Positions 45,896 through 54,572 are shown, counted from the stretch's first letter. The stretch: 64,000 nucleotides of DNA from Streptomyces sp. B3I8 (GCF_030816915.1 NZ_JAUSYN010000002.1:6089501-6153500), one strand, 5' to 3'. Program-made: numbers and translations. The notes: generated by a model from the sequence alone, not told the origin.

Positions 45896-46861
45896 ATGAC
45901 GCAGGGCTCACGCCTCACCGCTGTCGGTCATTACCAGCCCGCCAGGATCCTCACCAACGAGGACCTGGCGGGCATGGTCGACACCGGTGACGAGTGGATC
46001 CGCAGCCGGGTGGGCATCCGCACCCGGCACATCGCCGGCCCCGACGAGCCGGTCGACGAGCTCGCCGCCCACGCCGCCGCCAAGGCCCTCGCCGCGGCCG
46101 GGCACGGCCCCGAGACCGTCGACCTCGTCGTCGTCGCCACCTCCACGGCGATCGACCGGTCCCCGAACACCGCCGCCCGGGTCGCCGCCCGCCTCGGCAT
46201 CCCCTCACCGGCCGCGATGGACGTCAACGTCGTCTGCGCCGGGTTCCCGCACGCCTTGGCCACCGCCGACCACGCCGTGCGCGCCGGCGCCGCCACCCGT
46301 GCGCTGGTCATCGGCGCCGACAAGATGTCCGAGGTGACGGACTGGACGGACCGTACGACCTGCGTGCTGGTCGGCGACGGGGCGGGCGCGGCCGTCGTCG
46401 AGGCCGACGTCGCAGGGGCTGTTGGGGCGGACGGGCGGCCCGGCATCGGGCCCGTGCTGTGGGGCTCGGTGCCGGAGATGGGGCACGCCGTGCGCATCGA
46501 GGGCACTCCGCCCCGCTTCGCCCAGGAGGGCCAGAGCGTCTACCGCTGGGCGACCACCCGCCTTCCGGCCATCGCCCGGCAGGTGTGCGAGCGCTCCGGC
46601 ATCACCCCCGCGGAACTCGCCGGTGTCGTCCTGCACCAGGCCAACCTCCGCATCATCGAACCGCTCGCCGAGAAGCTCGGCGCGGTCAACGCCGTCGTCG
46701 CCCGGGACGTCGTCGAGTCCGGCAACACCTCGGCCGCCAGCATCCCGCTGGCCCTCTCCAAGCTCGTCGAGCGCGGCGAGCTGACCAGCGGCGACCCGGT
46801 CCTCCTCTTCGGCTTCGGCGGCAACCTGTCCTACGCGGGCCAGGTCATCCGCTGCCCCTGA
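45896..46861 (+). CDS. 3-oxoacyl-ACP synthase III family protein (KSIII)
   Basis: 321 aa thiolase-fold condensing enzyme. The catalytic triad is complete: Cys in NVVCAGFPHALA (about 114), His in VVLHQANLRIIEP (about 245) and Asn in ESGNTSAASIPLAL (about 276). It resembles FabH but is not next to other fatty acid synthesis genes, so it may be a secondary KSIII serving specialised metabolism or coenzyme-A ester chemistry. ATG 45896 follows CAGGGGGACCACC. A GntR regulator follows downstream. Confidence 0.92.
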   Translation: MTQGSRLTAVGHYQPARILTNEDLAGMVDTGDEWIRSRVGIRTRHIAGPDEPVDELAAHAAAKALAAAGHGPETVDLVVVATSTAIDRSPNTAARVAARLGIPSPAAMDVNVVCAGFPHALATADHAVRAGAATRALVIGADKMSEVTDWTDRTTCVLVGDGAGAAVVEADVAGAVGADGRPGIGPVLWGSVPEMGHAVRIEGTPPRFAQEGQSVYRWATTRLPAIARQVCERSGITPAELAGVVLHQANLRIIEPLAEKLGAVNAVVARDVVESGNTSAASIPLALSKLVERGELTSGDPVLLFGFGGNLSYAGQVIRCP

Positions 46862-46895
46862 GCGCGGGGGACGGCGGACGGCAGGGCAGACGGAG

Positions 46896-46946
46896 GGCCG
46901 AACGGGACGGCCGGCCGAACGGGACGGCCGGCCGAACGGGGCGGCC
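46896..46946. repeat. 17-bp tandem repeat, three units
   Basis: GGCCGAACGGGACGGCC three times in a row (third copy with GGGG for GGGA). Each unit is itself nearly palindromic at its ends (GGCC...GGCC). The rest of the 235-bp gap to the GntR gene holds shorter GGACGG and GGCGGTACG repeats; no other gene is seen. Confidence 0.9.
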
Positions 46947-47096
46947 GGACGTACGGATGGACGGACGGCGGACGGGCAAGAGGGCAGCGGAGCGAGGGAC
47001 GGCAGGCACCGGCCCGTCCGTCCCCACTTCCACCAGTACGGGCGGTACGGGCGGTACAGGTGACGCGGGTGCAGGGATGCCGGAAGGGGGCGCAGG

Positions 47097-47747
47097 ATGT
47101 CGACCGAACTGCCGGCCGGCGCGGTGCCGGGGCCGTCGCGGCCCGGGCCGCTGCGCGACCGCGTCCACGAGGCGCTGCTCGAACTCATCACCGGCCGCGC
47201 CCTGCCGCCCGGACGGCACCTCGTCGAGGGTGATCTCGCCCGTCGGCTCGGGGTGTCGCGGCAACCGGTACGCGAGGCGCTGCAGCGGCTGAGCACCGAG
47301 GGCTGGGTGGACCTCAGACCCGCCCAGGGCGCGTTCGTGCACGTGCCGACGCCGGCGGAGGCCGACCAACTCGGCGCCGTACGCACCCTGTTGGAGGGCG
47401 AGGCCGCCGGGCTCGCCGCTGAACGCGCAGACCTGAACGGCGTCGACGCGCTCAAGGCGCTGTGCGCGGCGGGGGAACGGGCCGTGGCGAAGAACGACGT
47501 GGACGGCGCCGTAGCCCTCGCCGCCCGCTTCCACGCGAAAGTCACGGAATTGGCGGGCAACGCGGTCCTCGCCGAACTGGCCGCCCGCATCGACCGGCGG
47601 GTGCGCTGGTACCAGGCGCCGGTCGCCCGGCAGCGCGGCCCCCGAACCTGGGCCGAGCACCGCGAGGTGACGGCCGCCATCGCGGCCGGCGACCCGGCGC
47701 GCGCCACGGCGGCGATGCGCGCGCACACCGAGCGTGTACACCGCTGA
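47097..47747 (+). CDS. GntR-family regulator (FadR/FCD type)
   Basis: 216 aa. N-terminal winged helix-turn-helix (about 20-85: LRDRVHEALLELITGRALPPGRHLVEGDLARRLGVSRQPVREALQRLSTEGWVDLRPAQGAFV) and a C-terminal all-helical FCD domain (about 90-210) with the metal-type residues in AARFHAKVTELAGNAVL and WAEHREVTAAI. Likely senses an organic acid. ATG 47097 is close to AGGGGGCGCAGG. Target unknown; the adjacent KSIII or tRNA region may not be related. Confidence 0.88.
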   Translation: MSTELPAGAVPGPSRPGPLRDRVHEALLELITGRALPPGRHLVEGDLARRLGVSRQPVREALQRLSTEGWVDLRPAQGAFVHVPTPAEADQLGAVRTLLEGEAAGLAAERADLNGVDALKALCAAGERAVAKNDVDGAVALAARFHAKVTELAGNAVLAELAARIDRRVRWYQAPVARQRGPRTWAEHREVTAAIAAGDPARATAAMRAHTERVHR

Positions 47748-47901
47748 GGCCCTGTCGACCACACCGGTGATCATGGGCATCCAGACCTTCCCGTCCCACC
47801 CCCGCCACCCGACGGATACGCAGGTGAAGGGCACCGCCGAAGCTTGCTATTGTGGTCCGTGTCGCCGCGGGGCCCTGCCCCGGCCGGGCGACGGACACCT
47901 T

Positions 47902-47986
47902 GTCCGGGTGGCGGAATGGCAGACGCGCTAGCTTGAGGTGCTAGTGCCCTTTATCGGGCGTGGGGGTTCAAGTCCCCCCTCGGACA
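47902..47986 (+). tRNA. tRNA-Leu (GAG)
   Basis: 85-nt class II tRNA. Acceptor arm GTCCGGG (47902-47908) pairs with CTCGGAC; D arm GGCGGAATGGCAGACGC; anticodon arm CTAGC-TTGAGGT-GCTAG with anticodon GAG; a variable arm (TGCCCTTTATCGGGCG) and the T arm GGGGGTTCAAGTCCCCC. The discriminator base is A; CCA is not encoded. It reads CUC codons. tRNA-Leu genes are frequent integration sites, but no duplicate of its 3' end was noticed elsewhere in the window. Confidence 0.95.
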
Positions 47987-48017
47987 CTCGCTCAGAATTT
48001 GATCCACCGATCGACGC

Positions 48018-48051
48018 AAGAGGGCCACGACCTGACGGTCGGGGCCCTCTT
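48018..48051 (+). terminator. Hairpin after tRNA-Leu
   Basis: AAGAGGGCC (48018-48026) pairs with GGCCCTCTT (48043-48051); inside, CGACC and GGTCG pair around TGAC. 31 bases after the tRNA 3' end. Confidence 0.8.
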
Positions 48052-48149
48052 CGCGTTGCCGCGGACGAGCGAGTCGTCTCCGCGCGCCCCGGGGCGCGCA
48101 CCGTGGACTCACACGCAGGATGGTCTCGTTCGACCCTGGGGCGTGATTG

Positions 48150-49094
48150 TCAGGACAGGTGCGGGTCGTCCGCGGGGAGCCACGCGTCCGGAGCGTCCAG
48201 GCCGAGGTCGCCGACCCCCGCGGTGAGGGCGTCCACGGTGCGCAGTACCGCCTCGCGGGTCTCGTCGCGGCGCCGTACCAGTGACCATGTCCAGTAGATC
48301 CTCGGTCCGGTCACGGGGCGGGCGACCAGGTCGGGCGGGAGCGTGGCCGTCTGGGTCTTGGGGGAGTTGAGGACCGGGCGGCGGGAACGGCGTACGTGGT
48401 CGTAGAACGCCGGTCCGGTGATGCCGCCGTCGGTGATGCGCACGGCGCGGGCGCCGGTGGCCCGGGCCAGTTCCTCGGCGTAGTCGTTCCAGGAGGACCA
48501 CGTGGTGACGTCGCTGTCCAGCAGGGCGACGATGTCCCGGGCGCCGACCTCGCGGGTGTCGACGTCGTGAGCGTTGCCCTCGCGGCCCGGCAGGCGGGTG
48601 GTGACCGCGTACAGGCGGTCCGCACCGAGCAGTCGTGCCTCCAGCCCGTGCTCCGCGAGATCCCGTCGGCGGACCCAGCACACCGCGAGGTCGAGGCTGC
48701 CGTCCGCGACCCGGGCCGCCTGGGTGTGCGAGGGCGCGACCCACGTGTCGACGTGCAGCCGCGCCACGGCCGACGCGCGGGCGGTCAGGTCCGCCGGCAG
48801 CCAATTGACGTAGCCGAGCCGGACGATCTCCGAGCCGGCGATCCTGGCGGCGCGGCCGCGCAGGTCGTCGGCGCGGGCCAGCAGGTCCTGGGCGTCCGGG
48901 AGGAGTGCCGCCCCGGCGGGAGTGAGGGCGACCGAGCGGCGGTCGCGGTCGAAGAGCCGCACGCCGAGGTCGCGTTCGAGCGCCTTGATCTGCTGGGACA
49001 GGGACGGCCCGGCGATGAGCAACCGCTTCGCGGCCCGCCCGAAGTTCAGCTCCTCGGCCACCGCGACGAAGTACCCCAACTGACGCAACTCCAC
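48150..49094 (-). CDS. LysR-family transcriptional regulator
   Basis: 314 aa from GTG 49094. The N-terminal helix-turn-helix reads MELRQLGYFVAVAEELNFGRAAKRLLIAGPSLSQQIKALERDLGVRLFDRDRRSVALTPAG, followed by an effector-binding domain to about residue 290. Divergent from an SDR/SnoaL/MFS gene group across 237 bp; LysR proteins in this arrangement usually control the divergent genes. Confidence 0.9.
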   Translation of the reverse strand: MELRQLGYFVAVAEELNFGRAAKRLLIAGPSLSQQIKALERDLGVRLFDRDRRSVALTPAGAALLPDAQDLLARADDLRGRAARIAGSEIVRLGYVNWLPADLTARASAVARLHVDTWVAPSHTQAARVADGSLDLAVCWVRRRDLAEHGLEARLLGADRLYAVTTRLPGREGNAHDVDTREVGARDIVALLDSDVTTWSSWNDYAEELARATGARAVRITDGGITGPAFYDHVRRSRRPVLNSPKTQTATLPPDLVARPVTGPRIYWTWSLVRRRDETREAVLRTVDALTAGVGDLGLDAPDAWLPADDPHLS

Positions 49095-49331
49095 AGGTTC
49101 ATCGTACGGACCGCCTGGAGAGGAGTCCCGGTCCGGTCCGAACGCGCGACCTGTTCCCTCTCATCTGGTAGGTCCAGGCTCCTAGTGCAGGTCAGATGGG
49201 GTGCATCGGTCGGTCGGCGCGGAACGGGCCGGAAATGGGACGGGTGGTCGTCCGGTTGGAGCGAGGGCCGGTCGGCAAGGACGGCCGGCCGCACCACCAC
49301 CGACACACCCAGAGAGCGAAGAAGGATTCCC

Positions 49332-50099
49332 ATGAAGACCACGGGCACCACGGACACCACGGACACCACGGACACCACGGACACCACGGACACCTCGGGT
49401 ACGAAGGTCGCGATCGTCACCGGGGCCTCCCAGGGCATCGGCGCCGGTCTCGTCGAGGCCTACCGCAAGCTCGGGTTCGCCGTCGTCGCCACCTCGCGGA
49501 CCATCGCCGCCTCCGACGAGCCGGACCTCGTCACCGTTCAGGGCGACATCGCCGACCCGGAGACGGCCGAGCGCGTGGCGGCCGCGGCGATCGAGCGGTT
49601 CGGGCGGATCGACACCCTGGTCAACAACGCCGGCCTCTTCGTCGCCAAGCCGTTCACCGCGTACACGCGGGAGGACTACGACACGGTCATCGGCGTCAAC
49701 CTCGGCGGGTTCTTCCGCCTCACCCAGCTCGCCGTCGGACAGATGCTCCGGCAGGGTGGCGGTCATGTCGTCCAGATCGGCACCAGCCTGGTCGATCACG
49801 CCCTCGCCGGCGTGCCCTCGGTGCTGGCCTCCCTGACCAAGGGCGGACTGCAGTCCGCCACCAAGGCGCTGGCCATCGAGTACGCGGGCCGCGGCATCCG
49901 CAGCAACGCGGTTGCCCTGGGCATCGTCAAGACGCCGATGCACGCGGAGGCGGACTTCGAGACGTACGCCGCCCTGCACCCGGTCGGGCGGATGGGTGAG
50001 ATCGGTGACGTCGTCGACGCCGTCCTCTACCTGCAGAACGCGCCGTTCGTCACCGGCGAGGTCCTGCACGTCGACGGCGGCCAGAGCGCGGGCCACTGA
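49332..50099 (+). CDS. SDR-family oxidoreductase with Thr-Thr-Asp repeat leader
   Basis: 255 aa from ATG 49332, GAAGAAGGA upstream. After a repetitive leader (MKTTG, then five TTD units, residues 1-22) comes a normal SDR: VAIVTGASQGIGAGLVEA, LVTVQGDIADPE, IDTLVNNAGL, catalytic region VVQIGTSLVDHALAGVPSVLASLTKGGLQSATKALAIEYAGRGIRSNAVALG. The usual Tyr of YxxxK is not in its place: the site reads SVLASLTKGG, with Ser where Tyr is expected, so the active-site set is atypical. It is first of a SDR/SnoaL/MFS group divergent from a LysR gene. Confidence 0.87.
   Translation: MKTTGTTDTTDTTDTTDTTDTSGTKVAIVTGASQGIGAGLVEAYRKLGFAVVATSRTIAASDEPDLVTVQGDIADPETAERVAAAAIERFGRIDTLVNNAGLFVAKPFTAYTREDYDTVIGVNLGGFFRLTQLAVGQMLRQGGGHVVQIGTSLVDHALAGVPSVLASLTKGGLQSATKALAIEYAGRGIRSNAVALGIVKTPMHAEADFETYAALHPVGRMGEIGDVVDAVLYLQNAPFVTGEVLHVDGGQSAGH
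49347..49391 (+). repeat. 9-bp in-frame tandem repeat, five units
   Basis: ACCACGGAC repeated five times, encoding TTD units at the N-terminus of the SDR protein. In-frame copy-number change would alter only the leader length. Confidence 0.92.
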
Positions 50100-50122
50100 C
50101 GGGGGACGGAGAAGGGGGAGAA

Positions 50123-50521
50123 ATGGGAGAGGAGAGGGGCAAGACGATGCTCGGGACAGCGGAACAACAAGCCGTTCTGCGGGACGTCATGGACCGGTGG
50201 AGGGCCGCGGTCGACGCCCACGAACCGGAGGAGGTGGCCGCCCTCTTCCGGGAGGACGCCGTCTTCCAGGGGCTGCACCCCTACAGTGTCGGACGGCAGG
50301 GGGTCGCGGAGTACTACGCGTCGCAGCCGGCCGGGATGACGGCCGCGTACGAGGTGCTCGAAACGCGTGCCCTCGCGGACGGCGTCCTGCTCGGGTACCT
50401 CGACGTCGACTTCGCCTTCACCGACCGGTCCGACATCCACGTCACGCTGTCCGTCGTCCTCACGCGCGGGGCCGGTGGCGGCTGGTCCCTGGCCCACTAC
50501 CAGGTGACCAGGCTCGACTGA
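50123..50521 (+). CDS. SnoaL/NTF2-like protein (SgcJ/EcaC type)
   Basis: 132 aa, NTF2-like cone fold: VLRDVMDRWRAAVDAHEPEEVAALFREDAVFQGLHPYSVGRQGVAEYYASQPAGM (helices then the first strand) and VLLGYLDVDFAFTDRSDIHVTLSVVLTRGAGGGWSLAHYQVTRL (sheet). Members include SnoaL-type cyclases and SgcJ/EcaC family proteins; residues at the pocket cannot be assigned from sequence. 23 bases after the SDR gene, so probably co-transcribed with it. ATG 50123 follows GGGGGAGAA. Confidence 0.85.
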   Translation: MGEERGKTMLGTAEQQAVLRDVMDRWRAAVDAHEPEEVAALFREDAVFQGLHPYSVGRQGVAEYYASQPAGMTAAYEVLETRALADGVLLGYLDVDFAFTDRSDIHVTLSVVLTRGAGGGWSLAHYQVTRLD

Positions 50522-50598
50522 CCGTGGGAGACCGGGCCTCCCAGTACAGAGGAAGCCGGTCCTGGCGCACGCCGGGACCGGCACCCCACGCTGGGGCC

Positions 50599-51939
50599 AT
50601 GGCAAGCAGGCAGCAGCACCCCACCTCCGGCGCCGCCCCGGCACCCGCCCGCCCACGTGACGCGGGCGGCGGCCCGCACTCCCCGTGGCGCGACGTCGCC
50701 CGGGCGGGGGCCGCGCTCGCCACCGGCATGGGCGTCGGACGCTTCGTCTACACACCGATCCTGCCGCTGATGCACGCCGGGGCCGGACTGTCCACCGGGG
50801 CGGGGGCGAACCTGGCCACCGCCAATTACGTGGGCTACCTCGCCGGCGCACTCGCGGGAACGTTCCTGCCACGGCTGGTGCGCTCCCCGGCGGTGCTGCG
50901 CGGCGCGCTCCTGGCCCTCGTCGCCTCGCTCGCCGCCATGCCGCTGACGCGCAGCACCCTCGTGTGGCTGCTTCTCCGGCTGGGCGCGGGGATGTTCAGC
51001 GCGCTGATCTTCGTCACCGCCGCGAGTTCCCTGCTCAGCCGTCCGCGGAAGTATCCGGCCCATCTGCCGGGGTGGGCCTTCGGCGGGGTCGGGGCCGGTA
51101 TCGCGCTGTCGGGGGTGCTGGTGCTGGCGCTCCGCCCGGTCGGCGACTGGCGCACGGCCTGGTGGGCCGCCGCGGCGCTCGCGGCGGTGCTGAGCGTCGC
51201 GGCCTGGGGGCTGCGGCCCGAATCGGCGACGGGCGCGGGGGTGAACGCGGGGGCAGGGGCCGCGCCGCCGGGGCGGAGGCAGGGGGAGCCGGTGCCGGGA
51301 CGCTCGAGGGTGCGTACCCGGCGTTGGTTCGGTGCCCTGTTCGTGTCGTACACGCTGGAGGGCGTCGGCTACATCATCGCCGGAACCTTCCTGGTCGCGG
51401 CCGTCGAGCAGAGCTCGCCCGGCCGGCTCGGCAGCGGTGCGTGGGTGCTCGTCGGCCTGGCCGCCGTTCCCTCCTCCGCACTGTGGGCCGGGCTCGGGCG
51501 CCACTGGTCCCGGCCGACCCTGCTGACGGCCGCGCTGCTGGTGCAGGCCGTGGGCATCGCCCTGCCCGCGCTGTCCGGGGGAGTCGCCGCCGCGCTGATC
51601 TCCGCGACCCTCTTCGGCGGCACGTTCATCGGGGTGAGCACACTCACGCTGGCGACGGGCACGCATCTGCGCGTCCCGCGCGCCGTCGCGCTGCTGACCG
51701 CCGGGTACTCGGTCGGGCAGATCCTCGGCCCGCTCGTGGCCGCGCCCCTGCTGCATCACGGCTACCGGCGGGCGCTCGCCCTGGCGGCCGTGACCGTACT
51801 GGTTGCGGCACTCGCCGCCCTGGTTCTGCGCGTCCGCTTCCCCCACCGCATGCCGGTGCCGGACGGTGACGGTCCTGTCCACCGCCCGGCACCCGATGCC
51901 GACGTGACACCGCGAGCCGGAGAGCCGGCCGGGAGCTGA
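50599..51939 (+). CDS. YbfB/YjiJ-family MFS transporter
   Basis: 446 aa from ATG 50599 with about twelve hydrophobic helices. The first helix ALATGMGVGRFVYTPILPLM is the family signature (GxGRFxYTPxLP). A hydrophilic central loop (about 215-245) separates the halves, and the C-terminus is a charged tail. The substrate is unknown; such transporters often act as drug or metabolite exporters. 77 bases after the SnoaL-like gene and likely part of the same LysR-controlled group. Confidence 0.88.
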   Translation: MASRQQHPTSGAAPAPARPRDAGGGPHSPWRDVARAGAALATGMGVGRFVYTPILPLMHAGAGLSTGAGANLATANYVGYLAGALAGTFLPRLVRSPAVLRGALLALVASLAAMPLTRSTLVWLLLRLGAGMFSALIFVTAASSLLSRPRKYPAHLPGWAFGGVGAGIALSGVLVLALRPVGDWRTAWWAAAALAAVLSVAAWGLRPESATGAGVNAGAGAAPPGRRQGEPVPGRSRVRTRRWFGALFVSYTLEGVGYIIAGTFLVAAVEQSSPGRLGSGAWVLVGLAAVPSSALWAGLGRHWSRPTLLTAALLVQAVGIALPALSGGVAAALISATLFGGTFIGVSTLTLATGTHLRVPRAVALLTAGYSVGQILGPLVAAPLLHHGYRRALALAAVTVLVAALAALVLRVRFPHRMPVPDGDGPVHRPAPDADVTPRAGEPAGS

Positions 51940-51979
51940 CCGAGGCCAGACGGCGCCCCCGGCCGGGTCGGCAGCGATC

Positions 51980-52185
51980 GCGGCCGGGCCCGCCGTGTCC
52001 TCGTCCCGGTCTGCCGTCCCGATCGCGTCGACCAGCTCTGCCAGTGCCTCGCCGAGGGTGCCGACGCCGGGGCGTACGGACCGCCCGGTTCCGTCACGCA
52101 GACGTCGCGGCGGATCTCGATCACCAGGGCGGTGACCCGGGGGTCCCGCCCGTAGTGGCGCAGGGGGACGTAGGTGCCTTGGAAC
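51980..52185 (-). pseudogene. N-formylglutamate amidohydrolase-like remnant
   Basis: Translation of the minus strand gives SPFQGTYVPLRHYGRD, then RVTALVIEIRRDV and CVTEPGGP, a pattern like the C-terminal part of N-formylglutamate amidohydrolases (PF-x-GG-Y...HYG, alviEiRRd). A frameshift after VTEPG is needed to reach GVGTLGEALAELVDAIGTAD, which continues the helix. No start codon or N-terminal metal-binding half is present. It joins directly to the helicase remnant upstream, so the two were fused by a deletion or rearrangement. Confidence 0.55.
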
Positions 52186-52520
52186 GGGCTGAGCAGCAGG
52201 TCCAGCATCTTGTAGTTGGTGATCAGCACGTCCGACGGCGCCTGACGCATCTCCTCACGGCGCGTCATCACCCGCCGGACGTCCGTGTCCGGCTAGTCGC
52301 CGATGTAGAGGCCGGCCGTCACCTGCGCCGGCTCCGGCTGTGCCAGGTACCCGCCGATACGGCCGGTCTGGTCGGTGGCGAGCGCGTTCATCGGTACGGC
52401 AACACGGCCTTCACCCGCGCCGGCCCAGCGCTTTCTGCCTGCGGCAGTGGTCGAGCACGGGGATCAGGAACGACTCGGTCTTGCCCGACCCGGTGCCGGT
52501 CGTCACGAGCGTCGGTACGT
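52186..52520 (-). pseudogene. DEAD/DEAH-box helicase remnant
   Basis: On the minus strand: TLVTTGTGSGKTESFLIPVL (Walker A, ATP binding, about 52440-52514), then after frameshifts NALATDQTGRIGGYLAQPEP with VTAGLYIGD, an in-frame TAG near 52293, and MTRREEMRQAPSDVLITNYK plus MLDLLL near 52190-52265. This order matches large superfamily II helicases of the YprA/MrfA-like or defence-associated kind. Two frameshifts and a stop show that it is dead. Upstream, toward 52560, no helicase sequence is recognisable. Confidence 0.75.
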
Positions 52521-52677
52521 ACCACCGTGACGGCGGATGTCGGCACCGTGACGATCAGCACCAAAAATAGCGCCCACCTCGGACAACGACACGAGGTCCG
52601 CGTACGAGCGGGCGGTGCCGCGCGGGGGAGGGGCCGGCCCTTGCCTCGGTGCCTCAGAGCCTCGGTACATCAGTGCC

Positions 52678-53220
52678 TCACGGGCGGCCGGGGATCGCGT
52701 CCGCTCGGCAGCCGGGCGTCTGCCGGAGAGCTCCGTGCCGATTGCCCGACGCGGTGCCGACCACCGCCCACACCGTCTTGCCGGGGCCGCTCCGGCGGTC
52801 GGTGACGCCCCAGCCGTCGGCCAGGGCGGCGACGAGGAGGAGGTCGCGGCCGGACTCGGCGTCGGGGGCGGGTTCGGTGGGGACGGTGACCACGGGGCGT
52901 CGCTCCTCGCGGGTGTCGGAGACCTCCAGCCGCAGTCGCCCGCCGTCCGCCCCGCCCTCCGCCTCGGCGGTCAGCCGTACGTGGAAGTCCCGTCCGGGGA
53001 CCCGCCCGTGCCGCACGGCGTTGGCGCACAGCTCGGCGGCGATCAGGGTCAGTGTCTCGTTGATGTCGCTGTCGTAGGGGTGCCCTCAGGAGTCCAAGCA
53101 GTGCGCGACGAACAGCCGGGCCAGGCGGGCGCCGCGTGGGGTGGAGGTGAAGGCCATGGCGAAATCGCGCGCCGCCGTGGACGCGGAGGGCGGGCGGGGA
53201 GGCAGCGAGGGAAGGTACAT
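52678..53220 (-). pseudogene. RsbW-like ATP-binding protein broken by one TGA
   Basis: Read from ATG 53220, the frame encodes an HATPase_c-type regulatory kinase: RGARLARLFVAHCLDS, then a TGA at 53086-53088 (codon 45), then GHPYDSDINETLTLIAAELC, ANAVRHG (N box), RLEVSDTREERRP (D box) and SGRDLLLVAALADGWGVTDR (G box) to the stop at 52678. Streptomyces homologues have Trp at this spot (LDAWGHPYDS-like), so TGG to TGA is the simplest change. The remaining frame is otherwise intact, so the lesion is recent. 112 residues from Met 53016 would still be readable. Confidence 0.8.
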
Positions 53221-53438
53221 GGCGGCAGCGTCCCGGCCGCGACCGGCGTGTCACCAGGGGTGCAGACTGTACGGCAGGGTGCTGTACGTGACGGCCCCGC
53301 CCGCATGGGGCGGTGAGCCGAAATGGCCTCAATGTAGGTTCGCGCTGCCCTTGTCATAACCGGCCTCGCTTACCTGCTGCTTGGGCCGCAGTCTCATCAG
53401 CTGTCCCACGGCTTCCGTCTCAGTTCGGTGGCATTTCT

Positions 53439-53972
53439 TCATGCCGCATCGTCCTGGTCCTCATCGGCCTTCCAGGTCTGGTCGAACCAGGTGATGAAGT
53501 CCATCACGGTGCCGACGCGGGCGATGCGCTCGTGGATGGCTCGTTGGTCGTGTCCGGGGAGGAGGTCGCCGCGTTCGATCGGTTTGCCGCAGCCGCAGTT
53601 GCACTTCCGGTTGTCCAGCGGGGACTTGAAGTAGGTGATGGGGTTCTGCTGGGCACCGTTCGGCGCGGGTTTGCCAACGTAGTGGTCGTACACCGGGTGC
53701 CCGGGTCCGAGGATGCGTCCTTCGAAGGCCCGCCGGCCGTCGGGGGTGTCGACGACCCGGTCGATCTCCATGGCCTGCCTGATGATGACGTCTCCGCTGA
53801 CGGCGGCGAACCGCTCTCGTTCGACGCGCTCTCCGGGCATCACCCAGGTTCCCCGGGCGATGTCGTGAACCTGCTGGTCGGACAGCGCTTCGACCCATCC
53901 GAGCTGGGACCGCGCGAAGGCATCTTTGCGTGGGTCGATCGACCTGCGCCTGCCCAGCGTGATCTGGTTCAT
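53439..53972 (-). CDS. Hypothetical protein with CNCGCG...LPGHD motif
   Basis: 177 aa from ATG 53972, with an excellent ribosome site AAGGAGG. Hydrophilic, with no membrane helix. The N-terminal part (about 1-70) is helical and rich in charged residues. The C-terminal part (about 125-165) contains CNCGCGKPIERGDLLPGHDQ and AIHERIARVGTVMDFITWFD; CxCGCG followed by a PGHD motif occurs in several small phage and actinobacterial proteins and may bind metal. Function unknown. It lies between a broken HATPase gene and an IS remnant but is itself intact. Confidence 0.68.
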   Translation of the reverse strand: MNQITLGRRRSIDPRKDAFARSQLGWVEALSDQQVHDIARGTWVMPGERVERERFAAVSGDVIIRQAMEIDRVVDTPDGRRAFEGRILGPGHPVYDHYVGKPAPNGAQQNPITYFKSPLDNRKCNCGCGKPIERGDLLPGHDQRAIHERIARVGTVMDFITWFDQTWKADEDQDDAA

Positions 53973-54572
53973 CGCGCCTCCTTGAGACCGTCCCTTAACG
54001 GGGTTGATGTGTCTAAGGTGCCGGAGAGGCAGCAGACCATCAATCTCCCTTGAAACAAGGTCACGGGGTATATCGAGGAACGCAAGGCGCTTTGGGCGGG
54101 GCCGTCACTCTCCCCGCCCAGGGCGCCTGGAGTGTACGGGCCCAGTCAGGCCCTGGGCAGTGGCAGACCGGGCATCTCTGCGGGTGCCGCAGGTGCTACT
54201 CGCCGTCGTACACGTGCAGGGTGAAGGTCTCCGGGCTCTGCACACCATCACGCTCATCCGGATGCGCTGGACCTGCGACGAAGACGTAGGTCGCCGCGTC
54301 GCCGCGTCGCCGAGGGCAAGACCGCACGCGACGCGCGACGCTGCCTCAAGCGAGCCATCTGTCGACAGCTCCTGAAGATCCTCGAACGCTCTGGCCGAAA
54401 CCCGAGGAGCTTCCTCAAGCTGCTTGACGCGATAGAGCAACCTCGGCCGGGGCGTTGCCGCGCCGGTTCGAGTAACTGCGTCGCGCCTGGTGGTGACGTA
54501 CCCGCGGCTGCTCGACCTTGGGCCGGGGCTGCAACGCTGGCCGCCGAGCCCTGGGCGGCCCTGTTTTCCGGG
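53973..54572. other. Gap between hypothetical gene and STAND gene, mostly IS debris
   Basis: 600 bases. Only the transposase tail at about 54228-54440 can be recognised. The remainder has no frame with a ribosome site or product, and is slightly less GC-rich than the core genes. Confidence 0.55.
54228..54440 (+). pseudogene. IS110-like transposase C-terminal remnant
   Basis: Plus strand reads LHTITLIRMRWTCDED (from about 54235), then, after a frameshift near 54300, RRVAEGKTARDARRCLKRAI and CRQLLKILER. This is the C-terminal pattern of IS110-like transposases (HTLxxxRxRxxxRTR...RRxAEGKTxxExxRCLKRYxARxxY). No start, no catalytic domain and no terminal repeats are seen. The family call rests on memory of the motif. 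Confidence 0.5.

Noticed and set aside
53086..53088. In-frame TGA as selenocysteine codon.
   Set aside because: Homologues have Trp here, no SECIS-like hairpin follows and no selenocysteine genes are seen.
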